Source: Epiperipatus broadwayi (lineage: Eukaryota; Onychophora; Udeonychophora; Euonychophora; Peripatidae). Taken from it: 64,000 nucleotides of DNA. Made by a program: the position numbers and the translations under genes. Shown piece after piece: positions 10,759 to 22,836 of this stretch (the stretch's first letter is position 1; each line of letters opens with the position of its first letter). Below the pieces are notes generated by a model, which saw nothing but the letters and a program-made list of their open reading frames with translations, ran no database searches and was not told the DNA's origin. The stretch is from assembly GCA_028023455.1 (NCBI GenBank), contig JAQFVV010000021.1:2347351-2411350 (forward strand). Direction: 5' to 3'.

Positions 10759-12338
10759 TCAACCATTGTCAATCCACAGCAGGATGAAGGTCTCTCCAAG
10801 TTTAATCCATCTTCTCCAATCTTTAGCTTCTCTTCTCCACAACATCCCAGCACATTTTCTTATATCATCCATCCATCTCACATGTGGTCTTTTTCTGGGT
10901 CTTTTACAATCTCTTGGAATCCAGTTTAAAATTTCAATTGTCCATCTATTATCATCTCTTCTAGCAACATGTCCAGCCAACTCCATTTCAATCTTTTAAT
11001 TTTTTCAATAAGGTCAGTAACACCTGTTTGTTGTCTTACCCATACATTGCGTTTTCGATCTCTTCTTGTTACTCCCAACATACATCTCTCCATACTCCTT
11101 TGAGTGGTCTGAAGTCTCTGTATTGCTCTTCTATTAAGTGTCCAAGTCTCAGATCCATAAGTAAGAACTGGTAAAACACATTTGTTAAAAACCATCCTTT
11201 TCAAACACATAGGCATATTTCCTTTTAGTATCAAGTTATTTCTACCAAAAGCACTCCAACCAAGTTTAATTCTATGATTAATTTCCTCCATTATGTTTCC
11301 ATCTGTATTAATAATCTGACCAAAGTATTTGTAACTGTTAACTTCTTCTAATTCTTCATAATCAATCTTTATTTTCATATTTTGAGCAAATCGATTAAAC
11401 ATTACTTTAGTCTTTTTAACATTTATCTTTAGTCCTACTTTTCTACTTTCATCTGCTAACTCCTGCAACATTTCCTGCAGCTCTGAAGCATTATTTGCAA
11501 AAACAACTACATCATCTGCAAAATCTAAATGACTTAAATACTCTCCATTTACTTTCACTCCTTTAGTTTCCCATTTTAATCCACAAAATACTTCTTGCAG
11601 CACTGCTGTAAAGAGTTTTGGAGATATGGAGTCACCTTGTCTTACACATTTCTCAATGTTGATTTTTCCAGTATCATTATGTAATCTAATTGTTGCTGTT
11701 GCATTTTTATAAATATTCTTTAAAATATGACAATATCCTGCATCTATACCTTGATGATCCAATGCTTTAATCACTGAAGAAATGTGTATAGAATCGAATG
11801 CCTTTTCATAATCTACAAATCCAAAACATAATGACAACTCATATTCGTTTGTCCTTTCTATGACTTCTCTCAATACCTGGATATGATCTATTGTACTAAA
11901 ACCACTTTTAAATCCAGCTTGTTCTCTTGGTTGGTAGAAATCCAAAGTTCTCTGTAGACAAGTTGTAATTATCTTGGTAAAAATTTTATATAAAACTGAT
12001 AAAAGGCTGATAGGTCTGTAATTTCTAATATCTTCTTTATCACCATTTTAAAATATTAATATTATTACTGCATTCTTCGAATCTTCCGGTACATCTTTAT
12101 CAATTAGACATTTGGTATATAACTTTGCTAAAATTGTTTCTATTTCTTTACCTGCTTCTTTTAATATATCAATTATAATTCCATCATTTTCTGGAGCCTT
12201 TCCTTTCTTCATACACTTAAATGCATGTCTCACTTCTTTATTTAAAATTCTGGACAATTCGGAAGATGTAATAGATATAGGAGGTACTTGTTCTTTATTA
12301 CTATATAATTCTTGATAAAAATCTTCTACCAATTTCAT
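10759..12338 (-). pseudogene. RTE reverse transcriptase region (frameshifted)
   Basis: Three frames (12048-12338, 10926-11945, 10759-10986) join into one RT. MKLVEDFYQELYSNKE and KAPENDGIIIDILKEAG open the fingers. GFKSGFSTIDHIQVLREV and CFGFVDYEKAFDSI hold motif A. GDSISPKLFTAVLQEVF is motif B, and SHLDFADDVVVFAN is motif C with FADD in place of YADD, as usual in RTE. YGSETWTLNRRAIQRLQTTQ and KRPRKRPHVRWMDDI are the characteristic RTE C-terminal blocks. The frame breaks at about 12040 and 10930 are disabling. The 249-residue homologue at 33323-34072 supports each motif. Confidence 0.9.
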
Positions 12339-12587
12339 GATGTCATCTCTCTTTTTAGTAATAATTCCATCTTTTTTTTCTTATTGCAGATATAAATTTC
12401 CTACCAATACCAAAATGTTGTTTAACATTTTTGAGACTTTTATTTTCTTCTACAGCTTTCCTTGCTATTTCACAGTTATACTTTCTTATATCATTTTCAA
12501 CTCTTTTCCGTACCATTTTACAAAATTCGAGATATTCAATTCTTTTTAGTACATCATTTTTGTATATCTTCATATTCCTTCTTTTCT

Positions 12588-13716
12588 TCATAAATTCTCT
12601 AGTCTCAGTAGAAATTTTTTATTAGTCAATTGCTGCTTTTTTCTACCAGCTATGTTTGTTGCAGTTTTTATAAGTGTATCAGTTATTTTCATATTAATTT
12701 CATTCAAATCTGAATCATGTTCAAAATCTCCTAACATTTGAAACCTATTTGTAAGTTCTAATTTAAATTCATTAGATTGTTTCTGAAGATTAGGAATATC
12801 AACTCTAAATATTGTTTTTCTTAATAATTTTTGTCTCTCTAGTTTTACATTAACACGTAACTTACACCTTACTAATCGATGATCACTTCCTGTGTTAAAT
12901 TTATTAAGAACATTACAATCTTGAAATATGTATTTTCTGTTAGTCAAAATATAATCCAATTCTGCTGTATCTTCATTTGGATGTTTCCATGTCCATTTCC
13001 TTTTAACATTCTTCTCAAAAAATGAATTCATAATATAAAGTTTTTCTTTTTCTGCAAACTCCACAAGTCTATGTCCTCTCTCATTTCTATCACCATAACC
13101 AAAATTACCTACAGCAATTTCATCTTTCATTTGTCTACCAATTCTAGCATTAAAGTCTCCCATAACAATTTTAAAATGTTGTTACTCTGCTCAAAAGCCT
13201 TTGTACATCCATATAAAAATCTTCTACTACTTCATCACTATGAGAACTTGTTGGAGCATAAACCTGAATTATCTGCATTTGGTAACTGCTATTAAGTTGT
13301 ATAACTAATCTTGCCACTCTGTCCGATACACCATCAATCTCCACAATATTGTTCTTCCACTTTTTATTTATAATGAATCCTACTCCACTTGTATTTCCAA
13401 TATGTGTGCCTTTATAATAGAGTATATGTCCACTTTTTAAATCAATTGTTTCTTCTCCTTTTCTTCTAACTTCACAAAGTCCAATAATGTCCCATTTAAT
13501 ATAAGACAGTTCTTCTTCTAATTCTTGCAATCTTCCTTCACTTGAAAGTGATCTGCAGTTGTAAGTACCTAAATAAAAAGTCGTCATCAAATGGCAGCCT
13601 GGGTCCACAATCAGGTGATTCTTAGCACCCTCCACCTTCGGCCACCAACCGCTGCCTTGGTTGGTGACGTTACAGCCTCCTGGGAATAAGGGCCATGCTT
13701 TATTTTTGTCTGTCAT
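12588..13716 (-). pseudogene. RTE endonuclease region (frameshifted)
   Basis: Two overlapping frames (13171-13716 and 12588-13163) encode the apurinic-type endonuclease of the LINE. Motifs in order are GTYNCRSLSSEG, IIGLCEVRRKG with the catalytic Glu, QVYAPTSSHSDE, MGDFNARIG, KWTWKHPNEDTAELDYIL and GSDHRLVRC with the catalytic Asp-His. All catalytic positions are visible. A frameshift at about 13163-13171 splits the domain, and the next frame (12591 downward) is again shifted. The start MTDKNKAWPLFPGG at 13716 is chosen because the endonuclease core begins about 45 residues later. Enzyme role: nicks target DNA to prime reverse transcription. Confidence 0.88.
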
Positions 13717-14042
13717 AATTGTATATATGTATTGGAAAAATATTTATCATTTACACAAACATTCATTCTGCCTTATCAGGCACTGAGAAGAAAGACCATG
13801 GTGTTTCTTGATCTTAAACTTAGAGGTAAAAAGCCAATAAACTCACCACGCTGGCTAATGTGTGTTGGTGAGCAGCCCATCCATGTTCATATACTATATG
13901 AATAATCACATAGTAATAACAGCTGCAACGACAAGAATGTATGGAGTGGACATTAGGAATTTGCCCTGCTCGGTTCCTTTAAGGCCTCCAAGAGGAATCA
14001 AAGGGTCTCCTTTCAGTTAACAGCAAACTACTTTCTGCAGCC
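13717..14042 (-). other. RTE 5' untranslated region
   Basis: Lies between the TSD and the first endonuclease codon. It is less AT-rich than its surroundings and includes CTTGGAGGCCTTAAAGGAAC and GGGCTGCTCACC on the minus strand. Its boundary at 14042 is set by the TSD. It probably carries the element's internal promoter (known for LINEs generally, not shown here). Confidence 0.65.
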
Positions 14043-14084
14043 AGTCATATATTAAATTTAGTGAAATAAAATATTGTTTTAAAA

Positions 14085-14879
14085 ATGGGAGTTGTAGAAA
14101 AAGAAGACAGTGAGTCACAGATGATGATGAAGATGTTGATGAAGTTGGTAATAGAAATGAAGGAGGATTTGAGTGAATTCAAGAAACGTCTGTAAGCAAT
14201 GATGGCAGAGTGTAAAGCAGAAATAAAGAAAGAAATTAGTGAAGTTAAACAGGGCCAGCAGGCTATAAAGGAAGAAATGATTAGGGAAATTAAAGAAATG
14301 AGAAGAGAAATAATGGGAGAAGTAGAAGAAACTCAGGAAAGAGAAAAAGAAGTTGAGGTGGAAAAGGAGTTGAAAAATGAGTTGAGTAAAGAGATCGTAG
14401 AAATAGATTTTGTCAATGAAAATAAAAATGTGGAGGTCATGAAAGAGATAGTAGAGTCAGATAGTGATAAATATAGTAGTTTGGAAATAGAAATTAAATT
14501 AGAATCAGATAGCATTGCTACAGAAAAAGTCAAAACAAATAGAGATCAAGAAATAGAAGAGAGACATAAGTTCAAAGTAGAAGATAGCGTTGAAAAGTTT
14601 TTACAAAAATATAAAAAGGTTAAAGTAAAAATTCATGTTCATTTTAAATGGAGATTTAAAACTAAGAGAAAGAATAGGAAAAAATATTCACAGTTAAGAA
14701 AAATACGGAGGTCTGTGAAGCTTAAAGGTTTTCTAATGTACAAGGTTGAAAATAGAATGGAAAGAGAAAGAGATAAAATAAATTTTAATCGAAAGAGAGA
14801 TGTGAGAATATGGAGTATAATTTATATTATTGAGTTAGTAGAAGGAAAGAAGGAACCGCTGGACATATTTAAAAGATAG
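14085..14879 (+). pseudogene. Gag-like coiled-coil ORF of the LTR element
   Basis: Translation from ATG 14085 reads MGVVEKEDSESQMMMKMLMK, then hits TAA at 14193-14195 (codon 37). It stays open from ATG 14199 to 14879 (226 codons). The protein is highly charged, rich in Glu, Lys and Arg, with an amphipathic heptad-like N-terminal half (KEEMIREIKEMRREIMGEV) and a basic C-terminal half (KWRFKTKRKNRKKYSQLRK). Its position as the first ORF after the leader, and its coiled-coil character, fit a retrotransposon Gag. No zinc knuckle is seen, so the assignment is by context. The in-frame stop suggests decay or a modified start. Confidence 0.5.
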
Positions 14880-16398
14880 TAAATGGGCAGAATAGTAAAG
14901 GAAATAAACAAAAAGGACCGGAAATGGACAATGAGCAGGAATATGATTATTCTAATGTCAATAATTTGAGAAGTTTAAATCTGAAACTTCTATTTAAAAC
15001 TAAAATAATAAAATTAAAAATAACTGAATAATAAATTAAATGTTTGAAAGCAATAATAATAATGGAGGCTTCGTAAAGTAAAAGATTTTTTTTTCTCAAC
15101 GCACATATTAATTAAGAAAAGGGTTCGTAAATAAATAAGTAGGTCAAATAGTTAAAATAAAATCGATAAAATCAAGTTAAATAAATAGTTTTTTGAATAT
15201 ACGCACATTATTAAAAGAAAGTAAATAAATGGTTTAAAGTAATTAAGTCAAATCAAATGTCAGTATAATAATAAAGAGCAATAAAATAAAATAGTTTTCT
15301 GAATGCACGCACGTTAATAAAGAAGTTAAGTAAATGATTTAAAATATGATTCCGTAATATAAATAAATATGTAAACTGATGTCCATGATGGTTTAAAAAT
15401 AGTATTGTAAAACTAATATTTAAAATGTTCATAAGGGTTTGAAAATAATATTCGAGATTAGATTAATATAAATAAATATGAAAACTGATGTCCATGGTAG
15501 TTTAGAATAATATTGTGAGATTAGATTAATAAAAATGTTAAAGCAATGTTCATATGAATTTAAAATAAAGTTGTAAGATTAATAATAAAAAAATATAAAG
15601 TCAATCTAAGTGTATCAAGTGTGTATAAGTATACAGGTGTATATATGCACACATACACTGGTAATATTCGGGTAAATACGATACCTCATGATGCGTACCT
15701 GAAATGTATTTATCCAGATATCCTTTTATGTTATTTTCTTGGCACTGCTGCACCTCATGATGCATGCAAGAAGGGATTTATTTATTATAGATTCCCTGTA
15801 AGCAAGTCCAGTAATAACCCTATATTTAGAATATTAGTAAGTGTAGAATTGTGCTGCACATATACACATGTGTATGAATTTATCTATAGCAAAAGGGAAT
15901 GAGGGTAGTATAGAAATAAGTTTAGTTAAGGATAAGTTTAAAGCTGCCGATTGGATAAAATTTAGTACCCGTAATGGACTTATCAGGGATCATTCCTCTT
16001 TCCAAAGTGTAAGTCGAAAATGGACAGTTGAAAATTGCTGCCATTTGCAGCGATTTTTTTTTTCAAGTCCAGTAGAAACCCTGCAAATGAAGCTTCGATT
16101 TTATATACGTGTAAGTCAGTTTAAGTCAGAGAATCTGCTTCCGTGTCATTTCCAAAAGATCCCTGTGCCACAAAATTAGTTTGTCCCGGTGGTCATTATC
16201 CATGATTTAGATCATTGTGAACAATGTATTCGGCATAGATAGAAGGAAAGGATAGTCAAAACAGATTGCCCTTGGTATGTAAAGTAAAAGATATCAAAAA
16301 AGTAAACTTAGAAAGAATAATAAATGAAGATTTAATGTTGTCAGAGATAAAATGGTCAAAAATAGACACATTTTACTCTCAAAGGGAGGGCGGTGTAA
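14880..16398 (+). other. Non-coding interior of LTR element and polypurine tract
   Basis: Contains an AT-rich segment with partial direct repeats (GTTTAAAA/GTTTAGAA and AACTGATGTCCATG at about 15376 and 15485). A segment at 15621-16179 has two overlapping ORFs of 93 and 103 codons without recognisable motifs. An internal near-duplicate, CACCTCATGATGC / ATACCTCATGATGC, occurs at about 15681 and 15750. The polypurine tract AAAGGGAGGGCGG (16381-16393) primes plus-strand DNA just upstream of the 3' LTR. No pol domain is visible where it should be. Confidence 0.6.
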
Positions 16399-18150
16399 TG
16401 TACCAATATTGAAATTGGCTCATGATGATTTTGCCTAAAAAAATTATTAAATAATAAATAAGTTATAAAAATCTAAAAGGTTGCTTTAAGTAAACAAAAT
16501 CAGTTTGCTATCAAAAGTAAAATTAAAGGGTCAGAGTTTTAAAAAAAAAAAAAAAAAATCTTTCATGAAAGAAAAAGTAAAAGTCAAATAGTTTTCTATC
16601 TTTAGTTTGAAATAAAAGTTACAATTTATTAATTAGAAGGGGAGAGGGGTCTTTCGTTAGAAAAATCAACTAAAGGTTTTATAAAAAGGAAGTAAAGAGT
16701 TTTCTTATTAGTATTCATAAAATATAAATAATTTAAAGTTTAAAAAAATACAAATCTCTTTTCATTCGAATTAAAAGAAAAATAATCTTAAAACTAGTAA
16801 TATATGTGCATATATATGTGCGATGGTAAATAAATAAAAAATGTATGCGTAATAAGTATTAAAATGAAATAAAAGAAGATTATCATTAAAAAACACGGCA
16901 ATGGCTATTAATTAAAATATAAAACATTTCTGCATGGCTATTACTAATTAAACAATCTTCCAAAACATGTTTATCAAAGGATTAATTGCTAAAGAATTTC
17001 GACAACAGATATTTGCCGGAGGATATTAAAGGGACAACACATCGTCGGTATAAATACTGGATATTTTATTGGACAATCAGTTGAAACAAGTCAGTTCATA
17101 AATCAATTGAGTCATTTAATTTCAATCAGTTAAGTTAAATCTAGAAACAAAAATGCGGTGTTGAGCAGTTTGGGAAATACACGCCTCTCTCCACAGTCTG
17201 ATGTCCGATGAAAACAGCAAGATCTGCCCGTGAAATAATGTCTGCTTAACAACTTCGAAATCTCCATCAACATCTAATTGTCTCCAATAGTAATGATCGT
17301 GAATAATAAGGAAACTCATCAAGGAAATGTCCCAGCCAGCTGGAAGAAGCAACAAATAGGAAGAAAACAAAGTTCTAAATCTACATTGAAAATCCTAGGT
17401 AAAACATTTGCTTATTTCGTTTATACTGTAATAGCCATTGCATTGCATTAATTCGTGTGAATCCTCCAAGAGTCTACTTATCTGAACTCTATATCATACA
17501 TAAAATGAACTATTGATATGTGTGTTTAAGTTTCAAATGCTATTAGTGTTTTATTATTATATTTGTGAATGCTATATGAATTAATATGTGCGTGATCATT
17601 ATATCAGTGTTATTAGTTAAATTAGATAAATACCAGTGTTCTATTATAAAAATCTACAAGAATATTTAAACTAGTTTAGAAATGTTAATTTAAAATGTGT
17701 GTGTATTATTAAATTATAAAGATGTTTAAATTTAGTAAATTAATGTTAGTTAATAAATTGTCTTTTGTTGGTCAATTCTTTTTATCAATCTCTTCTTACC
17801 AATATTTTATTAATGATTTAAATTAGACTGAGCTAGTTAAGGGAATTGTTTTGAGTGCTGGATTATGAGCCTACTGACCAAATACGTTGTTTATTCTTCT
17901 GAATAGATAACTGGCACCCGGAGTTTACTCCAAAACAAATAAAGTGTTTGGATAGTAGGGGTTTGAATCTAGCAGCCGAGGTGGGCCATTGTTGATAGTT
18001 AAAGCTATCAATAATATCTCCCATTTTGCTCGAACATGCCGGTTCGTTCATGTAATATTTATAAGATTATAAATGTGTTTTAAAGAAGTTTGAAACCGGC
18101 CAAAACCTTTGCAGGGTAAGTAAGATCTTCTGCAGAGAGAACCCGGTACA
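16399..18150 (+). repeat. 3' LTR (1752 bp)
   Basis: Partner of 8646-10422, with the same TG...CA ends. It lacks the roughly 17-bp segment present in the 5' copy near 10020 and differs by scattered substitutions. An antisense ORF of about 80 codons (17122-17370; 9388-9627 in the 5' LTR) is present in both copies. The copies differ at several amino-acid positions with no sign of coding constraint, so it is not called as a gene. Confidence 0.87.
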
Positions 18151-18168
18151 ATATATATATATTTAATA

Positions 18169-18484
18169 AAGAGAGTGCACCAATAACTCAAACAAGCTCT
18201 TTATTGATATTTCAGAGTTTCTACTTAAATATTATGTATTAAATAAGTGCTAGTTTTGAGATGATATTTTAGATTTAGTGTCTGAATGTTCTAACTTCTC
18301 ACTGAGGTGAGCTCTAAACCAATTGGTCTGGGGATAGGAATGTTCCAGAAAGAGATTTAAAATAAATTTTCTCTTACCGAATATATGAATTAAGAGCTTG
18401 TTTGAACTATTGGTACACTCTCTGTATTACATATTTGTAAATAAAAGCTTATAAAAGCAATGTCACATTATATATGACTTGCTT
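18169..18484 (+). mobile_element. Foldback element, family F2 copy
   Basis: The terminal segment AGAGAGTGCACCAATAACTC is matched by the inverted segment GAACTATTGGTACACTCTCT ending at 18432, and both sides carry AACAAGCTC. The interior includes CTCACTGAGGTGAGC and CCAATTGGTCTGGGGATA, variants of the F2 core. The tail AAAGCTTATAAAAGCAATGT (from about 18446) resembles the tail of the 41.0k copy. Confidence 0.65.
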
Positions 18485-20585
18485 TGTGCTGGTCAAAATC
18501 GTGTATTCATTCAACAAGACCAATAATCCAAGCAAAAGTACCTTGAATCCAACCATGCACAAGATACAGATGTCAGGGCAAGGGTAAATCCTAACCTATT
18601 TTCCTGAACTATTGCCTCTCTGACTAATGGATAATGTTTGTGATGACACAAGCAGTGCTTGATTTTATTCTATCCCAGCTGGAGGTCATGGTTCACAAAG
18701 AGACTCAAAATAATGAGTTTATATAAGAAATTAATGATTTAGTGAATTGCAGAACAGTACAGATGTGATTGGATATTGATTACTAAATGGTTTGAACCAT
18801 AATAATGATAATTCTTTCTGGAAAAATTACAAAAAAGTGACTTTAAATCAAAGAAATATTATAAATAAATAGAATAATTAACCTTAGAGATTTGGAGTGA
18901 TGACAAACTAAGCTAATTTAAAATAATAATATTATAGGAATTTATTAAGGAATTGGTTATTGTTATACAAAATAAATAGAGTTATGTTTATACAACTAGG
19001 TTATTTTTTTGAATTCATTTTGATTCGGCTAAATGCAAGGCATTTAATAAAATAATAAAAGTTTGTTAATTGGTCTGCCGTGAACCAATCAGCAATAAAA
19101 TATTATTAACCCTCTTTAAGAGATGACAAATAAATCTATTATATATATTACAAGACATGAAAATGTGCATTTAAAACACTATTACAGTTAAATCAGTTTT
19201 CTATAATGAGTGTGGAAAGCAGAATACTTCATTGTAAATAAATTAGATAATCATATTTAACTAATTAACGGGATTGTTTTGTGAAAGACGTGCCATCACG
19301 GCAGAGAGCATTTCAGGTTTGCTAAATAAAGATATAAAATGATAATGAAGGCAGTATGCTATTATAGATCACATTCAAAAGAATAAATGAGGTCTGTTAT
19401 GAAACTCTAGGTGGCTTTGCTAAAAGAAATCCCTGATATATACAGGTAGATGTGGAGAAATGCTGGCTCTCCAGCCGAAACATGTCTCTGAATAATAATA
19501 ATAATATTTTTGTTGTGCTGGATTTCCCATACACATCTTAATGGCAATGCCCAAAAAAGGATCCTTTGGTATGAACTACATCTACTTTGAGGGAAAGTGA
19601 AAGATTGGACTGGTCACATTTAAATTTCCAAAGGTCCTGAGGAGTAAGTAGCAAAGCAAAATACTAATAATAAATGAATTTTTGTAGCTATAAATACATA
19701 ATGCCTGAGACATATACAGATAGTGTATCACTAACGAAAATAACAACTTAATTCCTGATTAAAATAATCGGCTCCCTGACATAATAGAAAGTCCCCAGAA
19801 ACCTTAGGCCATTAATGAAATGGATCATAAAATACAATATAACAGAAAGGCAAGTACTAAAACTAAAATATAAATTGTTTCCACACTTTCCAAATATTTC
19901 ATGTATTAGTAAGTTATTAAATAGTTCATCATTGAAGATTACAAAATAAATCAGTCTTTTAATTAACATAAAAAGAGCACATTAAATATCAAACTCACTT
20001 CTGATGAAGTTTGGCAATATACAGCATAATAAATTATACATCGAATTTTTACTATTTTCTGACAAATAAAAATATGTGTATGAAACATATACTGATAAAA
20101 TGCTTTCAACGATTTTCTTTCAAGACCTTTATTTTACAGAAATCGTAATAGATTTTACTTAACTGATTTAATAAAATACGATAATTATGAGGGCAATTTT
20201 AAATTGGAGGTAATAATAAGATACTTTTAAAATAATTTCAGTCATTAAAAATAAATTTATAATATGAGGTACAAAACTAAACGAGCTTTTTTTAATTAAT
20301 TAATTTAATGGAATTAAGTCTCCTGTAATGATTTTTAACTGGAGAAAATAAGAAGGAGAAGATTTAAAGTTAGTTTCTCGTTGAGTTTTATACTTGGCAA
20401 TTTCAGTAAGTCAAATATTCTAAATAAACCAACAAAAATTAATTTAATTTGCCACATCAAAATAATGTGAGATTTTTATAAGAATTGATATTTTAAATTT
20501 AAGAGAAAAATTAAAAGACACATTTTAAAAATAAGTTGTATAAACATTACAGATATATAAAATATAAATTGATATTGATTTAGAA
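18485..20585. other. Mostly unrecognised AT-rich DNA
   Basis: No supported gene. The 19450-19500 stretch contains the small hairpin GCTGGCTCTCCAGC followed by CGAAACATGTCTCTG and an AATAAT run. That looks like the end of a dispersed repeat, but there is no second copy here to confirm it. Confidence 0.35.
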
Positions 20586-20589
20586 AACA

Positions 20590-20830
20590 GGTAAAATAGA
20601 ATCTGTGGCTTGCAGCAAATTGGACATTACCTCAGAATCAATCGGTAGACATTCCATGGCTTGAAATAGGCAGTTATAGAGTCAGATCATTTAGCAGGCT
20701 TCCTTGACACAATACAGTCTCTGGCTGGGTGTTGAGAACACCGGAAAGGCATTGATGAGCTGGTGGAAACAGAGCTCCAGAAAGCAATGGCCAATCTCAC
20801 CCCATCATTTCTTTAATCATGATGTACTGT
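20590..20830. other. Isolated block of higher GC, function unknown
   Basis: About 240 bp with clearly higher GC than its surroundings and no low-complexity character (for example GGCTGGGTGTTGAGAACACC and GGTGGAAACAGAGCTCCAG). All six frames are interrupted. It is probably a decayed transposon or old exon, and I could not assign it. Confidence 0.3.
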
Positions 20831-21740
20831 AAATCTAAACTACTCTCCTCAGTGAACTGTTCTTCAATAAAAATCCCTTCTTATCAAAAATTTCCACTAT
20901 TTATTTAATCTGGCTTTATCTATAGGATTCAATCTACAGTGACAACTGCCAATTGCAACTGCTCTAAGTGGTTCTCTGAGGTTGGTGCCTGCTTTGGAGG
21001 GAAATCTATAATCCTGCATTAAACATGCCCCAAGGGTTCATTTGCTAATTAAAAAAAAACAGCAACAAGCATATTCCATTTATCAGTCATTGTATTAACA
21101 AAGTCTATTTAATTAATATTTAGATTAACAAAAATGTAAATTTTATTCAGAAAAATTTTATGAATTTGGTACAATGACTTTCAAATTTAATATTTGACAT
21201 AAACTTAAATAGAAATTTACAAAATATTTCTTACAAATATTACACTGTTTACATAACTGATCCTTTAATGCACATTTATCAAAAGATAAATATAAAATGT
21301 TACCAACTGATTAATTTAAGAAAAATGAATTTTAATAAAAGAATTTAAAATATTTGTAAACATTTTACAGATATCTAGGATTCAATTACATATCAATGCC
21401 AATTTAATAAAATAAACATAATATACAGTTTTACAAATATTATAAAATAAATAAACTATTATAAAAGGTTAGTTAATCATAAAATACAAATTAATTAGAT
21501 AAAAGATAATAATATTGATTATAATTATACTACCACTTATTATGAGGTGGATGCCAGTTAATATAAAAGGTTGGGTTCAAACCCACACTAGTGCTGATGA
21601 CATTGGCACTAGGTAAAGCAGAAATATGTACTATATTTCCAGCTTCAATATATATATAGTACAAATCAAATGTCCATTAATTAAAAAAATATTGTAATAA
21701 CAATAAAAATAATAAATATAATAGTGATTAATTATAATAC
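20831..21740. other. AT-rich interval with a short box-B-like palindrome
   Basis: Mostly AT-rich. GGTTGGGTTCAAACCCAC at about 21569-21587 resembles a tRNA box B and is followed by AGTGCTGATGACATTGGCAC. It may be a SINE scrap, with no other copy in the window. Confidence 0.3.
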
Positions 21741-21749
21741 ACATTCTTT

Positions 21750-22110
21750 CAATCTTTAGAAGCACCTTTGGTTAATTATTTAATGTTCTTCAACTGCCAT
21801 TAAATGTGTTAAATGTTTCATTTTGTGTTATAAATAATGTTAATGAATTAGTGAATAATTCTAAAAGTGTTCATACTAGTCAAGCAAAAAAAAATAGTAT
21901 TGTTTATCAAATTTTTTGTGGATGTATGTTATCATACATAGGTGAATCGAGGTGGAGCATAGAGAAAAGATTAAAAGAACATCAATATTTTTACAAGCAT
22001 GTAACAAATAAAAAATAATAATGATTTAATGACTGCTTCAGTTTTCTTGGATCATGAAAGAACATGTTATCTATTATATATATGAGTAATAGATATATCA
22101 ATGATTTCTA
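21750..22110 (+). pseudogene. Penelope-like element fragment (GIY-YIG endonuclease)
   Basis: The ORF at 21806-22018 encodes KNSIVYQIFCGCMLSYIGES followed by RWSIEKRLKEH. This is the Cys-containing GIY-YIG core of Penelope-like elements (VYQI.C.C...YIGE, then R...R..EH). After the stop at 22018, another frame continues with NNDLMTASVFLDHERT, probably the rest of the nuclease. The RT upstream is missing or unrecognisable, so it is a truncated dead copy, independent of the minus-strand copy near 2 kb. Confidence 0.75.
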
Positions 22111-22114
22111 TTGA

Positions 22115-22836
22115 GAGGTGAACAAACAAGATAATGAAGTAGATATAGTTTTGTAACCAAAATCAAAGTTGATATTTGAAATAAAAATACGGTTACCAAA
22201 TATCTAAGGCATGAAGACAAGACATTTTATGTAGTAAATATTAGTACAATTGGACACAAGGGGAAAAAAGCTAAAAAAAATTGAAATAAAGTAAAATTTT
22301 ATTGTATTTTCATCTCTATATATAGAGATTTATTTTTATTTCATCGCTGGCATAGAGTTGAACAGACATTATTTTATTTTACGTGAAAGTGAAGATCAAA
22401 ATTCAAAACTATATAAAAAGGATATTCATTTCCTGGGAGAAAGACAGCAGTCAAATTATAAGAAATTTTCTGTCTCTGAATATTAATTCCATAAATAATA
22501 GATTGATGAGATTAGATTTAAAACTGTTTTTATTTATTAATTTATTTACTTTTACCTCTTTTCTCTTTTTTGCAATAAATATCTTAATATAGGGTAGTTA
22601 TACCAATAATATGAAAATATATTAGGCAAAAATCATCAAAAGGCTTTACTACTGGAGAATTCGTAATAAGTTTAAGCACATGAAGTGACAGCAGAACTGG
22701 CGCTGGAATTGATACAAGGACTTTTCATTTAAAAATCTGACACATTACCACATTTAGGACACATATTAGTCAAAAGTTTTTGTATTAAAAACAAATGTTT
22801 AAAAGTCATTTTTAAAATTTTGCAATAACTATATTA
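22115..22836. other. AT-rich interval, nothing recognised
   Basis: No supported gene. The ORF at 22383-22592 has no motif. A higher-complexity piece at 22650-22720 (CAGAACTGGCGCTGGAATT) could be a reversed SINE scrap, unproven. Confidence 0.35.

Larger units (their letters stand above)
10754..14042 (-). mobile_element. Full-length RTE-like LINE with 11-bp TSD
   Basis: A 3.29-kb element inserted into the LTR-element interior. Direct repeats AGTCATATATT at 10743-10753 and 14043-14053 bound it exactly. In minus-strand order it has a 5' UTR of about 320 bp, an AP-type endonuclease, a linker, an RT and a C-terminal RTE motif. It ends in GGTTGATGATGAATATAT, a short GATGAT-type tail typical of RTE. 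The length fits RTE elements (about 3.2-3.3 kb). Four or five frameshifts make it inactive. Partial copies lie at 32.9-34.7k, 40.1-40.4k, 42.8-45.4k and 31.57k. Confidence 0.9.
8646..18150 (+). mobile_element. LTR retrotransposon (probably non-autonomous), with nested LINE
   Basis: Two direct repeats, 8646-10422 and 16399-18150, both start TGTACC and end GGTACA or AGTACA (TG...CA termini). A purine-rich tract AAAGGGAGGGCGG abuts the 3' copy. The outer flanks are ATATAT on both sides (a 4-6 bp TSD, ambiguous in AT repeat). The interior, excluding the LINE inserted at 10754-14042, is about 2.7 kb. It holds one gag-like coiled-coil ORF with an in-frame stop. I see no protease, RT, RNase H or integrase motifs. 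That suggests a non-autonomous or internally deleted member, likely Ty3/Gypsy-like by termini and PPT, though the superfamily is not proven. A TGG lies 5 bp after the 5' LTR, but the tRNA primer could not be assigned. Confidence 0.85.

Noticed and set aside
10766-12549. Plus-strand ORFs across the RTE element
   Set aside because: Shadows of the minus-strand LINE coding frames.
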